Source: Gambelia wislizenii (Eukaryota; Chordata; Lepidosauria; Squamata; Crotaphytidae). Taken from it: a stretch of DNA of 64,000 nt. The notes under the pieces are model-generated. The model had not been told where the DNA came from. It worked only from the letters and a program-made list of their open reading frames with translations, and made no database searches. Where the stretch lies: NCBI GenBank assembly GCA_030847615.1, contig JAUMIR010000001.1, forward strand, positions 440,936,687 through 441,000,686, written 5' to 3'. Below are positions 1 through 11,040 of this stretch, piece after piece. Made by a program: the position numbers and the translations under genes. How positions within the stretch are numbered: position 1 is the stretch's first letter; each line of letters begins with the position of its first letter.

Positions 1-234
1 CTTTGAGTGATCTAAGACAGTTAGAGACTTAGCTAAAGAGTGAATGTTTGTGCAGGCCCAATAACCTGTTTATACAGTTACATGTTTTATTTGTTTGACA
101 ATAAACATTCTTTTGTTAATAAGAACCATCCAGCCTGACGTGAGTCAATCTCAGGGAAGGAGGCACAGCCAGGAATACACAGCCACACTGAGTGCTTGTG
201 CTATACCACTGGGAGACGTACAGAAAACAGCAGC
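1..234. other. Unassigned AT-rich stretch, LTR-tail-like
   Basis: No coding potential is visible. An AATAAA polyadenylation-type hexamer lies at 100-105 in a context that could be the 3' part of an old LTR or another retroelement tail. There is no partner repeat or target duplication inside the window, so the assignment stays open. Confidence 0.2.
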
Positions 235-537
235 ATGAGTGGTACCTGACTAATCTTATCTCTCTCTTTTTTGATAGATTTATGAGTCTGGTAGATTAGA
301 GGAGTGCTGTGGATATAGTTATCTTGATTTCATTAAGGCTTTGGACAAAGGCTCCTATGATATTCTTGTAGACAAGCTACTAAAATGTGGGCCAGACAGT
401 GCTATTCTTAAATGGATTTGCAATTAGTTGATGGACTGAACCCAATGGTTCCTCTTCATTCTAGGGAAAAATCACGGGGTGGGGGAGGCTGCCACATAAT
501 TCCATTCTGGGCCCCAGTGGTTTCAATGTATCTATGA

Positions 538-813
538 ATGACTTGGATGATGAATGATGGAATATACGGCATACTTATCAAATTTGCAGATGACACCAAA
601 TTTGGAGGTGTAACTAATACTCCAGAGGATAGGATCAAAATTCAAAGTGACTTCAACTGTGCCAAAACTAACAAAATGTACTTCAACAGACATGAATGTA
701 AAGTTTTGCATTTAGGCAGAAAAAAGAAATGCACAAATATAGGATGGCTTCACAACAGTACATGTGAAAAGGATCTAGTGGTCTTAGTACAACACAATGG
801 GTCAACAGTGTAA
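538..813 (+). pseudogene. CR1 reverse transcriptase remnant (motif C region)
   Basis: A 91-residue open stretch contains LIKFADDTKFGG, the RT motif C with the two catalytic aspartates (FADD), then NTPEDR and a tract equivalent to the 'NKMYFN..KCKVLHLGR' region found after motif C in CR1/jockey-type RTs. The same order appears at 41960-42100 in the second CR1 copy. Motif A upstream is present only as broken frames (about 300-390). It is a fragment of a dead LINE, not a host gene. Confidence 0.75.
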
Positions 814-933
814 TGTGGCAGCTCCCAAAGCCAATGCAATTGTGGGCTGCGTCAATGGGAATATAATGTCCAGATCAAGGGAAATAATGACACCATTCTG
901 CTCTGCTCTGCTCACTGTGTCCATACCTCAGAT

Positions 934-1308
934 CAGGGCCGGTTTAACCTGTCTGCCAAATCAGCATTGGCAGGGGCCCCCGAGGTCAAGAGGGGGCCCC
1001 GAGGTCAAGAGAGGGCCCCGTGTTGGCCTCCTTAATATGAAAATAATGGGATTTCTGGTTTAAAATACCATAGAGTTGCCTTGGAAGGCCTAGAAAAGGG
1101 CTAGGGAAGACACATTTTCTAGGAAGACTCTATGGTAGGTGTGCTGTTTTGTGTCCCATGGATAATGAATCCAGGGATACGGGGGTCCTACTATAATCTG
1201 AACATCCTGTACGGTGAATAGGTTAGGTTACATTGACCTGAGATAAACATATGGGGGCCCCAAAGTAAAGCATTGCAGGGGGCCCCAAAATTCCTTAAAC
1301 CGGTCCTG
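934..1308. mobile_element. hAT-type non-autonomous element with 8-bp target duplication
   Basis: Terminal inverted repeats CAGGGCCGGTTTAA (934-947) and TTAAACCGGTCCTG (1295-1308) match with one mismatch. The flanking 8-mers CCTCAGAT at 926-933 and 1309-1316 are identical, the duplication length expected of hAT transposition. Removing 934-1316 restores a continuous CR1 sequence, confirming the boundaries. The interior contains short repeated GGGGCCC-rich blocks near both ends and a nested Tigger-like segment (1062-1193). There is no transposase frame, so it is a MITE-like passenger that used a transposase supplied elsewhere. Confidence 0.9.
1062..1193 (-). mobile_element. Tigger/pogo-like fragment nested in the hAT element
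   Basis: Read on the minus strand from 1193, about 130 bases match the element beginning at 45020 on the plus strand: the GTA(GG/GA)ACCCCCGTATCC terminus, then GGACACAAAACAGCACAC, then a CCTAGAAAATGTGTC block. A TA follows the terminus at 1194-1195. The other terminus is missing, so this is a truncated piece inserted into, or captured by, the hAT element. Confidence 0.6.
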
Positions 1309-1475
1309 CCTCAGATACCATTTCCAGTTCTGGGCAACACAGTTCAAGAAGGATATTGACAAACTGCAGCACTTCCAGAGGAGAGCAACCAAGATGGTAA
1401 GGGTCTGAAAACCAAGCCCTATGAAGAACTGCTTAGGAAGCTGGATATATTTAGCCTAGAGAGAAGGCATGATTC

Positions 1476-2955
1476 TTAGTACAGCAGTCCCACTTACCAG
1501 ATCTAACAGCAAAGGCCCCATGGAACTTTTTGGCTTGGAAGACATTGTGGGGGGGACAAGGTTTTTCTCATGTTCTAGGGCAGGGGTGGGGAATGTGCAG
1601 CCCAGTCTATAAGTGGCCCTCAGGCTCCAGTTTTGTCTCCAGCTACATTCACTGTACATCTCGTTGTAGTAGCTAACATAGTCACCAGTGTTGTCAGGGG
1701 TAGGATGTGATGTGGTAAGAGAGTGTTTTGCATTAGCATCATGGCGGCATGGCATGGAGTCTAGCTTTCCTTTGCCAGACTCTCCTCACCATTATGATTT
1801 TCAGAATCTATATGATCCAAATTCTGTTATGGTGTGGTGGAAAAGGACAGGACTGGGTGAGTAAAAAAAATGGTGCTATGGCACTGTAGCAATATGGCAA
1901 CATGGCATTCATTCAAATCTGCTGTGTTATATATGGCACTGTGTTGTTTGTGCTCAGGGAAATAGCAAAATCAGTGATTATGGGTAAAGCTTTCTGCATT
2001 GTGGTGCTTGGCCAGGTTTACTTCCATCCTCCCCCAGCCCATGGTTCATAACTTCCTGTTTCTTTATCTCAATAATATCTCTCAGAGAGCAGGACAGGGC
2101 TGAGAGAGATGTTGTGCTGAGTAAGAGGGTAGAGAGAAGTGTGGTGAGAAGGTTGAGGGGTTTGCAAGTAGAGGGGATCCTGCAGTGCAGATAATCAATA
2201 GCACAATATCGCATGGCATCTGTTTGGACAGTGCTTGTAGAATGAAATGGGGAAAAGCTGGATCTGTTGGTGGCAAAGTGAAGATAACACTTCAACAACA
2301 ACAACTACAACAAAACTTGTTTGCTTTCCCTCTCTGATTCTATCTTTCTTGCTGAGTCTTTACAAACGAAGATTCGCAAACAAAGATTCTTGCTGAGTCT
2401 TTAAATGGGATTTTGTTATTGCAAAAGCATACCAGTTAAAGACTCCTAACGCTGAGTGCTCCTCACTTTTTATGTCTTTGAAAATGACTATTAGCTAATA
2501 TCTGATATTATGACTAAGCTATTTTTTGTAACACACAAAATAATATCTAGATATTTATAATCCCGTTGTTCTTTTAAACGCCAGTTGTACAACCTTCAGC
2601 TTCATGCCTTGACTGGCAGGTGCCTGCTTAATTGGTATTATGTGATGATTTTGGTAACAAAGGGTTTATAAAAACCTACTTTCTTATCTTCTTGTGATGT
2701 CTATGTCTTTGAATCCTGTTCTTTGACTTTCACTTGTATGTTCATATTTATGTCAGAGGATCAACCAACCCACAAGCTTTTGTTCTGAACTCTGTAAGTT
2801 TGGCTGAGTGACATTCAGCTTTGGCACCATTTGCCATTCACTTAATTCAGCATTTATTTGGGAGTTAACCATAGCACTCTTGCCTCATGATGTCTTTGAA
2901 GACTTTGTAGGATGCATTTAGCTACCTCATAATTTAATTACAGAGATTATGGTAG
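1476..2955. other. Non-coding stretch with a possible hAT terminus
   Basis: Nothing codes convincingly here. At 1581 the sequence CAGGGGTGGGGAATGTGCAG resembles the left terminus of hAT/Charlie-like elements, but no matching right terminus is visible before 3 kb, so it is at most a one-ended remnant. A local duplication of a CTTGCTGAGTCTTTA unit occurs around 2349-2403. The rest is unremarkable AT-rich DNA. Confidence 0.3.
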
Positions 2956-2960
2956 CTGCA

Positions 2961-3012
2961 TTTATTTATATCCACCTTTCCCCCAGTTTGGGACTCAAAG
3001 CAGCTTACAACA
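2961..3012 (-). repeat. LINE/SINE 3'-end-like fragment
   Basis: The block (reading TTTATTTATATCCACCTTTC, then a CAGCTTACAA element) is the reverse complement of a common squamate repeat terminus of the form 'GTAAGC-GC--TGAG...GGTGGATATAAATAAA'. Related tails occur at 10955-11040 (minus), 20730-20790 (minus), 28640-28686 (plus) and 28861-28905 (plus). Family (L2 tail or SINE sharing that tail) cannot be settled by eye. Confidence 0.45.
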
Positions 3013-3038
3013 GTTAAAAGAAACTTGGCTTTAAAACA

Positions 3039-3279
3039 TGTTGTTGTTGTTGTCATTGTTGTGTGCCTCCAAGTTGTTTCCAACTTATGGTGACCCTAAG
3101 GTGAACCTATCATGGTGTTTTGTTGGCAGAGTTGGTTCAGAGGTAGGTTGTCTTTGCCTTCCTCTGAGGCTGAGAGAGTGTGGCTTGCCCAAGGTGGATG
3201 TCCATGGCTGAGCGGGGATTCAAACTGTAGTCTCCAGAGTCATAGTCCAATGCTCAAACCACTATACCATGCTGGCTCT
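3039..3279 (-). mobile_element. Sauria-type SINE, near full length
   Basis: On the minus strand it begins with a tRNA-like head (AGCCAGCATGGTATAGTGG, a box A region; GTTTGAATCCCCGC, a box B region near 3210-3225), continues through the TTGGGCAAGCCACAC central block, and ends with the Bov-B-like tail GTCACCATAAGTTGGAAAC followed by (ACA)n, seen on the plus strand as the (TGT)n at 3039-3052. This composition is that of Sauria SINEs, which are mobilised by Bov-B LINE machinery in squamates. Two further copies sit at 61790-61990 and 62115-62284. Confidence 0.85.
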
Positions 3280-3311
3280 TGCATAAAAATATACCAAATA
3301 CAAAAGTTTAA

Positions 3312-3530
3312 AAAAGAGATTCCACCTAAACATTAGGAAGAACTTCCTGGCAGTAAGAGCTGTTTGGCAGTGCCTCAGAGTGAGGTGGAGTCTCCTTCTT
3401 TGGAGGTTTTTAATCAGAGGCTAGATGGCCATCTGTCAGAAGTGCTTTGATTGTGTATTCCTGCATAGCAGGGGGTTGGGCTGGATGGCCTTTGTGGTCT
3501 CTTCCAACTCTATGATGCTATAATCTTTAA
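3312..3530 (+). mobile_element. CR1 LINE 3' terminus (5'-truncated)
   Basis: The segment matches the 3' UTR at 42600-42832: AGAGCTGTTTGGCAGTG, the GGAGTCTCC...TTTGGAGG block, a GATGGCCATCTGTCAG block, GATTGTGTATTCCTGCAT and the terminal CTTCCAACTCTATGAT tail typical of CR1 ends. No coding part is left. The insertion lies directly next to the Sauria SINE. Confidence 0.85.
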
Positions 3531-4110
3531 ACTACAATAACATTAAAACAAATTAAAAAACACAACAGTTACAAACAACAAATAAAAACACAGACAGACG
3601 GCACAGCACAATGTTGTGAGACCCTTCCCCTTGAGCAGGCAGAAAGAAAGCAAGGAGAGGGCCAGTCTTGGCTATTAAATAATTTGTGATACTACTTATT
3701 AAAGCTTATTTTGCTGACTACTTCTCCAGTTTCTTAACTGTGAATCATTAAATATGAATTCTCATATAAAAAGTTACACTGGTTGGAATAAGGTGAGTTA
3801 GGAATCTTTCATTACTCTTCCTGCCAAGTACAATACAGGAGACACATGAAAAGAATAAGAACTCACCAAATACCGATGGGGACTGGGAGGGGAAGAAGCC
3901 TCCAGATGTACAGATATAGATTTATTGCACCTAACACATTTCACGTAGCTTTTTCAGGCTCACTCTAAGCCACAACCAATTTATAGCCTTAGCTTTTGCA
4001 ACTCAGTGAACAAGCAGTGTTACAATCTTGGGAACTGAGAGTTTTGCCCTATATACCCTACTCTAGTTTGCTGCCCTTAAATGTGGTAGGGAGAACACCA
4101 TCCTTTTGCC
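3531..4110. other. Non-coding AT-rich stretch, no feature seen
   Basis: Contains ordinary AT-rich sequence with short A-rich runs following the CR1 end. No terminal repeats, coding frames or RNA signals could be supported. Confidence 0.5.
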
Positions 4111-4111
4111 A

Positions 4112-4212
4112 GAGTGTATCTGCACAACACAGTTATGGCAATTTGATACCACTTCAGTTGCCATGGCTCCATTCTCCAGAGTCATGGGGTTTGTAGTTTG
4201 GTGAGGTACTTC
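4112..4212 (+). repeat. Fragment of the MITE-B/C family
   Basis: The blocks CTGCACAACACAG, TTTGATACCACTT, TGCCATGGCTCCATTCTCC and GGTTTGTAGTTTGGTGAGG follow in the same order as in the complete MITEs at 11812-12013 and 12017-12230. The right half is missing. Old, truncated copy. Confidence 0.6.
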
Positions 4213-4237
4213 CAATTCTTTGTTAGAGAGCAGGACA

Positions 4238-4868
4238 CTCTCAGGGATAGTCCAGATGGTAAAATAAATCCTCATGGAATCCTCATGGAATCCCATGTGT
4301 CCAATGAGATCCTGTAGCATTCCATCCTTTTTAGAAACAGGGGGAACAAAAGTCAGTGAAAGTCTGCAGCAAAAGCCTCCAGGACTTTTCCTGAGTTTTT
4401 TGACAACTGTGGAGGAAATTTGCACTTCCACATGTTAGGACAACCAAATCACATCAGAGCAGATTGCTGAAGAGGATAGCTGATTGGTCGGATGTGCACA
4501 GAGGGTGGAGCTTGCTAAGACAACAGATTGTGGATCCACCATGTTGGATTGTCACTGTAGCAATTGTGTGCTGAGGCAATGGGACAGGCTTTCTTTCTTT
4601 TTTTGGTATTTCAGCAGAAGATTGCTCTTCCGCACCTTGGAATTAGTTTTTTTTTTTAAAAAAATACTGTTTAGTGGGGAGTTTGGGGAGTAGTTACTTG
4701 CACCTGCCATCTTGATTTGCTGGCATGCCTCATGTGAACAGAAGGCACCGATAGCTTCGCATACCAGTGACCTTGCCAAAAAATCATTGAGACAGATGAC
4801 AGCTGCTGGGGATTGGCATATGTGAACACCAATCCACATTTTATCCCCTCGTCTAGACAGGCCCTCAG
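4238..4868. mobile_element. Possible DNA transposon with weak terminal repeats
   Basis: The left end (AGGGATAGTCCAGATGG then TAAAATAAATCC) resembles the reverse complement of the right end (AGGGCCTGTCTAGACGAGG then ATAAAATGTGGATT) read from 4868. Identity is modest and no clean target duplication is visible. The interior does not code. I give it as a candidate only. Confidence 0.3.
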
Positions 4869-5546
4869 TGTTGAAATGTAGTTCAACTGCTGTTCAAGCC
4901 AGCTTTTGTATGTGGATGAGGATAGGGGTGGCAATAGCACTACATCTTATGTTTTATTTCAAGCAGCAGAAGTCACCGCTTTTTCAAACCACTCATATCC
5001 CCGTTTCTGAAGAGTTCATTTCAAAATAAGCCATTTCTTCTCAAATCAAAAGCACTTTATAAACTGTTGGGACAATCAATGTTTTAAATGTTAACCAACC
5101 AGCCCACTCCTTACTCCAAACCTAACTTCTCATCTTAGTAATGAAGCAGTGTTTCATGTGCACTACTGCTTTGCCCCCCCCTCCATGGTGCCTTTCTTGC
5201 CATTGTAGCAAGTCCCTCACCCATACACACACATAATGTGGTGTGAAAAACAGACCTTGTTCTGTATTAGGGAAGTATAAAGACACCCAGATTTTGTTCA
5301 ATTCCCGGAAAGCAGGAAATGCTCTGTTTCTGTTTGGAGGTAGTTCCAAAGTTGAATCAGAAATCACAAACTTTGCACTTCCCATCGTCTACCCTAGGAA
5401 ATGCAAACATGACTAACATTTTCTTTCTTTGTCACTATTGGGTTAAATTTGCAGGCTAGTAATACCCCCCTTTTGGGGATTGTGCCTGCCAAAACAATTT
5501 GGAGAAAAACAAATGTTGGTTTGTGTGCTGAGGGGTGAGCCTTTAA
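4869..5546. other. Non-coding stretch, no feature seen
   Basis: AT-rich single-copy-looking sequence with short C-runs near 5165. No supported gene, RNA or mobile element. Confidence 0.45.
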
Positions 5547-6123
5547 GGACTTTATCAGACCTTAACCCTAAACCCTGTTCTTTTGCCAACATAACTTTGC
5601 TGGTTTTATGTTGGCAAAAGAACTCCCCATACCACACTTACCTGTAATCCCAGCAAAAGGCTTCCTGGCAATGAAGCTTCCCGGATCTCTGTTCACTTCC
5701 TCATTTGAACTCCCGCGTAATCTCACAAGAATACCTGGCACAGGAAATTCAAAAATAAACCCAAAAATAACATAGTAAAAGTCCCAAAAAGCGCTAAACA
5801 CACTAAAAAAGTCCCAAGTAAACTTGGGAGGGTCATAAAAAGTATGTCACCTACCTGGATGTCTTGATCTCACCCAGATGTGTTCTGGCTGGTCCAGCCA
5901 TTCACACTGCATTCATGTGAGCACAATGGCGTGAAGTTTCAAACGCCAGCAATGCTGGCACAAAAGCGCCACAGAGATCAATTGATGGCTTGAGCAGTCA
6001 ATAAAAAAGTACAGGTTTTTAGCACTCCATGATCACGAAAGGGCAATGCCGTATGGTATGCTCACCCTTTCGCAATCATTATGCATCCTTAGGACGCCTT
6101 ATTTGCCTTGTCTGAAAATGTCC
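5547..6123 (-). mobile_element. Harbinger-type MITE, family D, copy 1
   Basis: Starts GGACTTTATCAGACC at 5547 and ends TGTCTGAAAATGTCC at 6123, the same terminal repeat as copies at 20981, 36743, 47116 and 60504, but in the opposite orientation. Internal landmarks shared by the family are the near-terminal hairpin (here 5577-5623), the TCACTTCCTC block, the TTTGAATTTCC/GGAAATTC block and a CCCTTTC-rich distal part. The left flank is TAA; the right flank has changed (TCT). Length 577 bp agrees with the 540-575 bp of the other complete copies. No transposase frame. Confidence 0.8.
5577..5623. repeat. Family-D subterminal hairpin, 18-bp perfect stem
   Basis: GTTCTTTTGCCAACATAA (5577-5594) pairs perfectly with TTATGTTGGCAAAAGAAC (5606-5623) around an 11-base loop. 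The equivalent hairpin is recognisable in copies 2, 3, 4, 6 and 7, always close to one terminus, which suggests it is functionally tied to transposition or replication of the element. Confidence 0.85.
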
Positions 6124-8110
6124 TCTATTTTCTTTTTTAAAATGAATTGCCAATATTTATTTATTTATTTATTGGCAAACTTAGAAGAAATTTTCAGGCA
6201 TATAGTAATCCCTGAGGAAGGAATAACACCTGCCAAATTGCAGACAAACAGGCACACATTTGTTTTTGTTTTTGTTTTTTGGTGTAAAAGCAACATTTTA
6301 ATTTTGAGAGTATCCAAAAAAGGACCTGCTTAATCTCCCTATATTACTTGCATATCATTGGTGTGAAGTAGCCCTAATTAACAAACCAGTAATGATTTTC
6401 CTTGGTTTTTTTCCAGGCTGTGAGGCCATGTTCTGCAAAACCAAGGAAAATCTATGGCTGCCAGCCATGAAAGCCTTCGACTTTACATTAAACCAGTAAA
6501 GTTTCAGAAGGTTAGATGCTACAGTTTATGTGAAAGTGGAGTCCTGAATGTCTTTCTCCTGGGAGTGATTTGCTTCACCTTCTCTACTCCTGTGTGCTTT
6601 GATGTACAATTTGACAAAAATGGCATATTGTCATATAGGATATAAAGTTCTATACTTCCATGTTCTGCAAATCAGACTTACCCTGCAAAAAGGCTTCAGT
6701 ACAACAGGAAATTAGTTTATTAGTTAGCACATACTACCTAGCATGCACATCTTTGTATAAAGTCTAGCCAACAGAAGGCACTCAACCCAGTAAACACATT
6801 TCAGATATATTGAACAGAGATCAGCCTTAGAAAGATATCACACCACATCATCCTTACATAATATATTGTACAAGTGGAATCTGGAGGTTTTGATTAGCTT
6901 TAGATGTGGATTCTGGCACTTCTGGAGCATGAGCATTATGCTCTAGACTGGCCCCAGATTCAACATGATGGTGGCCACATGTGCCCAGGGCGAATCTGTA
7001 TTGGAGTCCAGATGATCCAGCCAGGCTAACACTGCATCAGCACTGCTAGCCTGTCCCCTCGTCCCCAGCGCCACCACTGCCACAGCCTCACTGGCCAAGC
7101 ATCTCCTTATAAGAGCCTGACCAGTACCATCGCTTCTGCTGAGGTCAGAATTGGGTGTCCAGGCATGTGATCAACAAGGATGTTTGTGTGTGGATAACTG
7201 GATCGGATTGAATTGAAGCTGTCCAGACTGCAAAAGAACCAGAGGCACTCCTACAGTTTCTCTTAAACCAGATTAACAGCTTAATAAAGCAGATTCACTG
7301 CATGTATCATCTGGACACATCACACCTGGTCCGGGGGTAAATTCTGTTTATTTCATTAATGTAGACAAGCCCTGAGAGGCAAAAGACCTAATATTAAATC
7401 TGTGTATTCATGTATGTTCTGCCTTTGGAAGGGGTTGCAATGGCCTTATCTCTTGCTTTTCTGGCAATAGGTCCCAATTAAAAAACAAAATACCAAAACC
7501 AATTTTCAGGTTGTTTGGCAGCAGTTATTCTTCTGTTTGCTTTGTAGGTATTGCTTGAGCTTTCATCCTTGCTAGTGGCTGGTGAAATATATAGCATACG
7601 AAGTGTCTTTTAATGCTGAGTTACATGGAAACTGCCTGCTTTATGGCTCCTAAACTGAATGCAACCAAGGTACAGAATAGTGATCAAGGAGCTGGGTTTG
7701 AATGTGGAGAACCCAGTTCAGTGAATAGACTTGAGGAAGTATGATTTCTCCACTTATAATCTGTTACAGAGTTGCTCTGAAGTTAAAATGTTAAAAGCTG
7801 CTGCTCTAAGCACTTGGGAGGAAAGGTAAGCACACAAATGTAACAAATTAATAATAGTGAAAGTCAATGCATATTTACTTAGAGGGACATCCCATTCTGT
7901 TCAATGGAGCATATTTCCAGGGAAGCAGCATGGGACTACAGCCTAAATGTAGTAGAGAGACTTCCTAGCTTAAAATTCTTGATCAGATCAGAAGCCTCAG
8001 TGAGGGAGTATTAAGCTGCTTCGTGCCCCCTCCCAGAGCTATAATACACAGTCTTCACTGCTTTTTGCTGGTGTCCTCTCTTTCTGTTAGCTCTTTCTAT
8101 AAACAGGCTT
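6124..8110. other. Non-coding stretch with an unresolved GC-richer patch
   Basis: A (TTTA)n-type run lies near 6157-6175 and a (GTTTTT)n run near 6260. From about 6940 to 7170 the base composition rises and words such as GTCCAGATGATCC recur with 7300-7375 (CATCTGGACACATC, TGTAGACAAGCCC), hinting at a decayed MITE, but termini cannot be fixed. A repeat motif around TTACTTAGAG...TTCAATGGAG (7875-7915) resembles a dispersed squamate repeat also glimpsed at 9390-9450 and 11350-11410. Confidence 0.3.
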
Positions 8111-8121
8111 TTAAGAATGTA

Positions 8122-8332
8122 TGGCCCTCTGTATCCATGGATTCTGCATCCATGAAGTCAACCATCCACATCTTGAAAATATCCCCCCTCAAAAAAAAAA
8201 AAAAAAAAAAAGGAAATAGAAAACCTTGTTTTTGCCATTTTATATATATATAATGGGACTTGAGTATCCACGGATTTTGGTTTCCACGAGGGGTCCTGGA
8301 ACCAAACCCCAGTGGATATCAAGGGCCCACTG
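8122..8332 (+). mobile_element. Tigger/pogo-like MITE (degraded termini)
   Basis: The order CCCTCTGTATCCATGG, a TCTTGAAAATAT block, a poly(A) run (about 8191-8211), TAATGGGACTTGAGTATCC, GGGGTCCTGGAACCAAACCCC and CAAGGGCCCACTG parallels the intact copy at 34151-34380. A TA precedes the left end. The termini have drifted from the CAGTTGTCCCT consensus. No coding capacity. Confidence 0.75.
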
Positions 8333-10950
8333 GATTACCAATGCTACAACTCTAGCCCCATCAATGCTGCTGGTTCTAAAAGTACTGAATCATCCACATC
8401 TCAGCTAAGTAGCAAGCTGTTGGCTGTAGAAACAATGGTTTGAGTCAAATTTAGTCATGCCCACTGAAATTAATGGGATTTAAGCTGAGTTATGGATTTC
8501 AACGGTCTGCTCTAAGTATGACTAAGTCTGGCCCAAACCCAGTAATTTTAGACTGCTTTAGATCTACAAGGCCTACACCTATTGGTGTACAGACACCAAC
8601 ATGCAGATGAAGCCCCTGTGGTAGAGTATACAGGTAATCTTAGGCCTTTATACTAGCTGTTTTTTTTACCATTTGTGTGATGTCCAGCCAGGACTGTTTG
8701 AATCTACCCTGCATTTTCCTTTGTTTTAGTTCAGGCCTTAGTATGTCTGAGCATAGGAATGTTTCTTTGTATTAGAGTTGTGGGAGGAGCTGAAGAATTC
8801 CCCTGCATTTTTCCAGGTTTGGTTTGTTCCTTCCCAGCAAGCTCTGTTTTAGCTAGAAGTTTTTTACTTGTTTGCTCTGTCTTTGCTGTGAGCTTGCAGG
8901 GAGCTGTTTTATTGGTGGCAAACAGGCCCAGACAGCCAGGAAGGCATTTCTTACACCATTTAGCCAAATTAGTTACCAACAACAAATAAGTCAAAGGAAT
9001 CAGGAGCTGAAAGACCCTGCACCACCTCCATTGAGTGAGGAGATCAAACCAAGATCAAACTCATAGAGATGACACCCTGAAGATTGCTGAAACTCAAACT
9101 GTAAAGTACCTTTTATTTCAAGCTTTTATATCTGGGGAGGAGAAAGCCCTTTACTTTTGTTCTTTAAAATAAACTTCCTCCTTTTTTGAGCTTTATATTC
9201 AGCATCAGAGCCTTTTTGGGTAAAAGAGTTTGAGCTTACCAGAGTACTGGTGTTGCACACCCAAACTTGCCACCACCTTTATTTGGGTGTGTCTTCACAA
9301 TTTGGCTAGGCTGACTGGAGATGATATGGGTGTAGTCCAACACATCTGTACAGCCCCAAGTTGGAGAAGGCTATTGCACACATCTATAAATAAGCCCCAT
9401 TGATCATAGTAAGACTTACTTCTGAGCAATCAAGCATAGGAGTGCACTGTTAAATATTTTGTGCCATCTAACCTTGATTGCTCTGTTTTCAGATTGAGGT
9501 TGCTCCTCACTTTTAATCTCTTCAATATTTTTTTTCCTTTGCCCTCTCCTCATTGACAAGAATAATTTGTTCCTCAAACAATACCCAAAGATTTAAATTG
9601 AAATGGACTACTGCTTCTCTTCCAATATTACATTCATGATATTCTGTTCATTGTGTTGAAGAATAGGCCAAACAACTCCTCTCCCCCCTCACTCGCTCCA
9701 TCCCCAGAACATTACATCACAAGCAACCTCCCATGTTCAGACCTTGCTGACTCTCATTTGTGTTCCAATTCCTCCAGCCTCTGAGTAGGAACACTCCAGG
9801 GCCCACTCTTCTTGGTCTTCTCCCCAGAAATAAAAACGACAGCTCCTATGAAGGAGGCAATACTGCAGTGAGAGCTCCATGCGAGAACAATGCCACGAAT
9901 AAGTAGCTGAACCTTGAACAGAATCTCTATTGAATCGAAATACAATAGGAGAGGCTAATTCAATTAGCAATTGATGCCTGTTGCTTGAACAAACTTAAAC
10001 TGCATTTTTGTGAGAGCAGGAAATTAAAAAAAAAGCCACTGAACAGGTTGACAGTATAGGAAGTTTTAACCTGTATAGTTAAAAGAAAGAAAGAAAAGAA
10101 CAGAATATATAACATGGAACAATATCCAAGGCCTGTTGGCTTTAGCTTATCTAAATTCCTATTTGATTTCTTGAGTTGTATTGAATTATTGTGACACCCG
10201 AGGCTTAAACTGCAGTCTATAACCGTTTCTGTGGAAGTAAGCCCCAAATGTTGAAATATATCTTTCATGTGCCACAACCCAATGAGGCAGGCACATTGTT
10301 GGAAACTGATTGCGGTACATAGATCTTCTTTTCTGCTCTGCAAAAACAGTGGATACAGCCAATGAAAGAGTGGGACACATACACAGAATTATCCTGCATT
10401 ACACCATGCACTACAGACAATAATGGTCACTGGAGGCATGAAATAGTACTACAGACTCATTTCTCTCCTCACTGCTTTACCCCATACTGACCTGCTAACA
10501 TTGGCTATATTGATCTCTAAGGTCTTACAAGAAAACTGGGGCACAATTCCTGATCTGTGTAATAAATACCCAGGAAACTCTATTTCACCAGAATGGTTAA
10601 AGAATGGGCTTCTAGTGGATGAACTAGGGAACAGGAAAATTATTAAGTCGTGTATAACTTCTCCAGGTTGTTGTATCTGCATGAAGATGAGTTCACTTTA
10701 TCACCCTACTGGTGTAGAAAATTACTTTCAATTATTGCCTGCTCAGCTGCTAATCAGTTGAACATACCATGACCCAATCTTTGTTTGTTTGTTTTTGCAA
10801 CTTATACATCACTTTTGCTAGGCTTATATCCCTCTTTTCAACCATTATGCCTCAACGTGGCTTAAATATAATGTTAACTGCTTCACAAACAAACACACAC
10901 CAGTTCTCAATACAACAGTTCTGATAACCTGGTGGATCATGATTTCAATA
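8333..10950. other. Non-coding stretch; possible LTR-like block at 8660-9290
   Basis: No host exon recognised. The part 8660-9290 ends with an AATAAA hexamer near 9167 and a T/C-rich downstream tract, an arrangement that fits the R-U5 part of an old LTR, but no second LTR, primer-binding site or target duplication was found. 9390-9450 carries a dispersed-repeat word (GACTTACTTCTGAGC). The remaining sequence is AT-rich and featureless. Confidence 0.25.
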
Positions 10951-10954
10951 ATAA

Positions 10955-11040
10955 TATTATAATAATAAAATTTTATTTATATCCCGCCCCTCTGCAACGC
11001 AATCGGGGCGGCTTACAATATAAAAACCCCATAGTCACAA
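10955..11040 (-). repeat. LINE/SINE 3'-end-like fragment with AT-rich tail
   Basis: On the minus strand: GTAAGCCGCCCCGATTGCG, then GGGGCGGGATATAAATAAA, then a tail of A/T trinucleotides. This is the same class of terminus as at 2961-3012 and 20730-20790; it is the best preserved one, retaining its CpGs. Confidence 0.55.

Larger units (their letters stand above)
235..1475 (+). mobile_element. CR1-type LINE fragment, split by a hAT insertion
   Basis: The stretch 235-933 reads as a decayed CR1 reverse-transcriptase region and resumes at 1317-1475 after an inserted DNA element. Evidence is close similarity in order and wording to the better preserved CR1 copy at 41331-42832: the segment upstream of RT motif A, the FADD-type motif C (about 577-600), the 'no target / in frame broken' region, and the downstream block around 1317-1475 that matches 42380-42520. 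Many frameshifts and stops show it is dead. CR1 elements are non-LTR retrotransposons with APE endonuclease and RT domains that typically insert as 5'-truncated copies, as here. Confidence 0.8.

Noticed and set aside
2341..2405. Possible LINE 3' hairpin (ACGAAGATTCGCAAACAAAG)
   Set aside because: It shares only a few words with the LINE tail and lacks GGACTCATCC and AAAGCCAGAG; the local direct duplication explains it better.
5561..5576. Two CCCTAA telomere-like units
   Set aside because: Only two imperfect units inside MITE copy 1; no array, so not an interstitial telomere.
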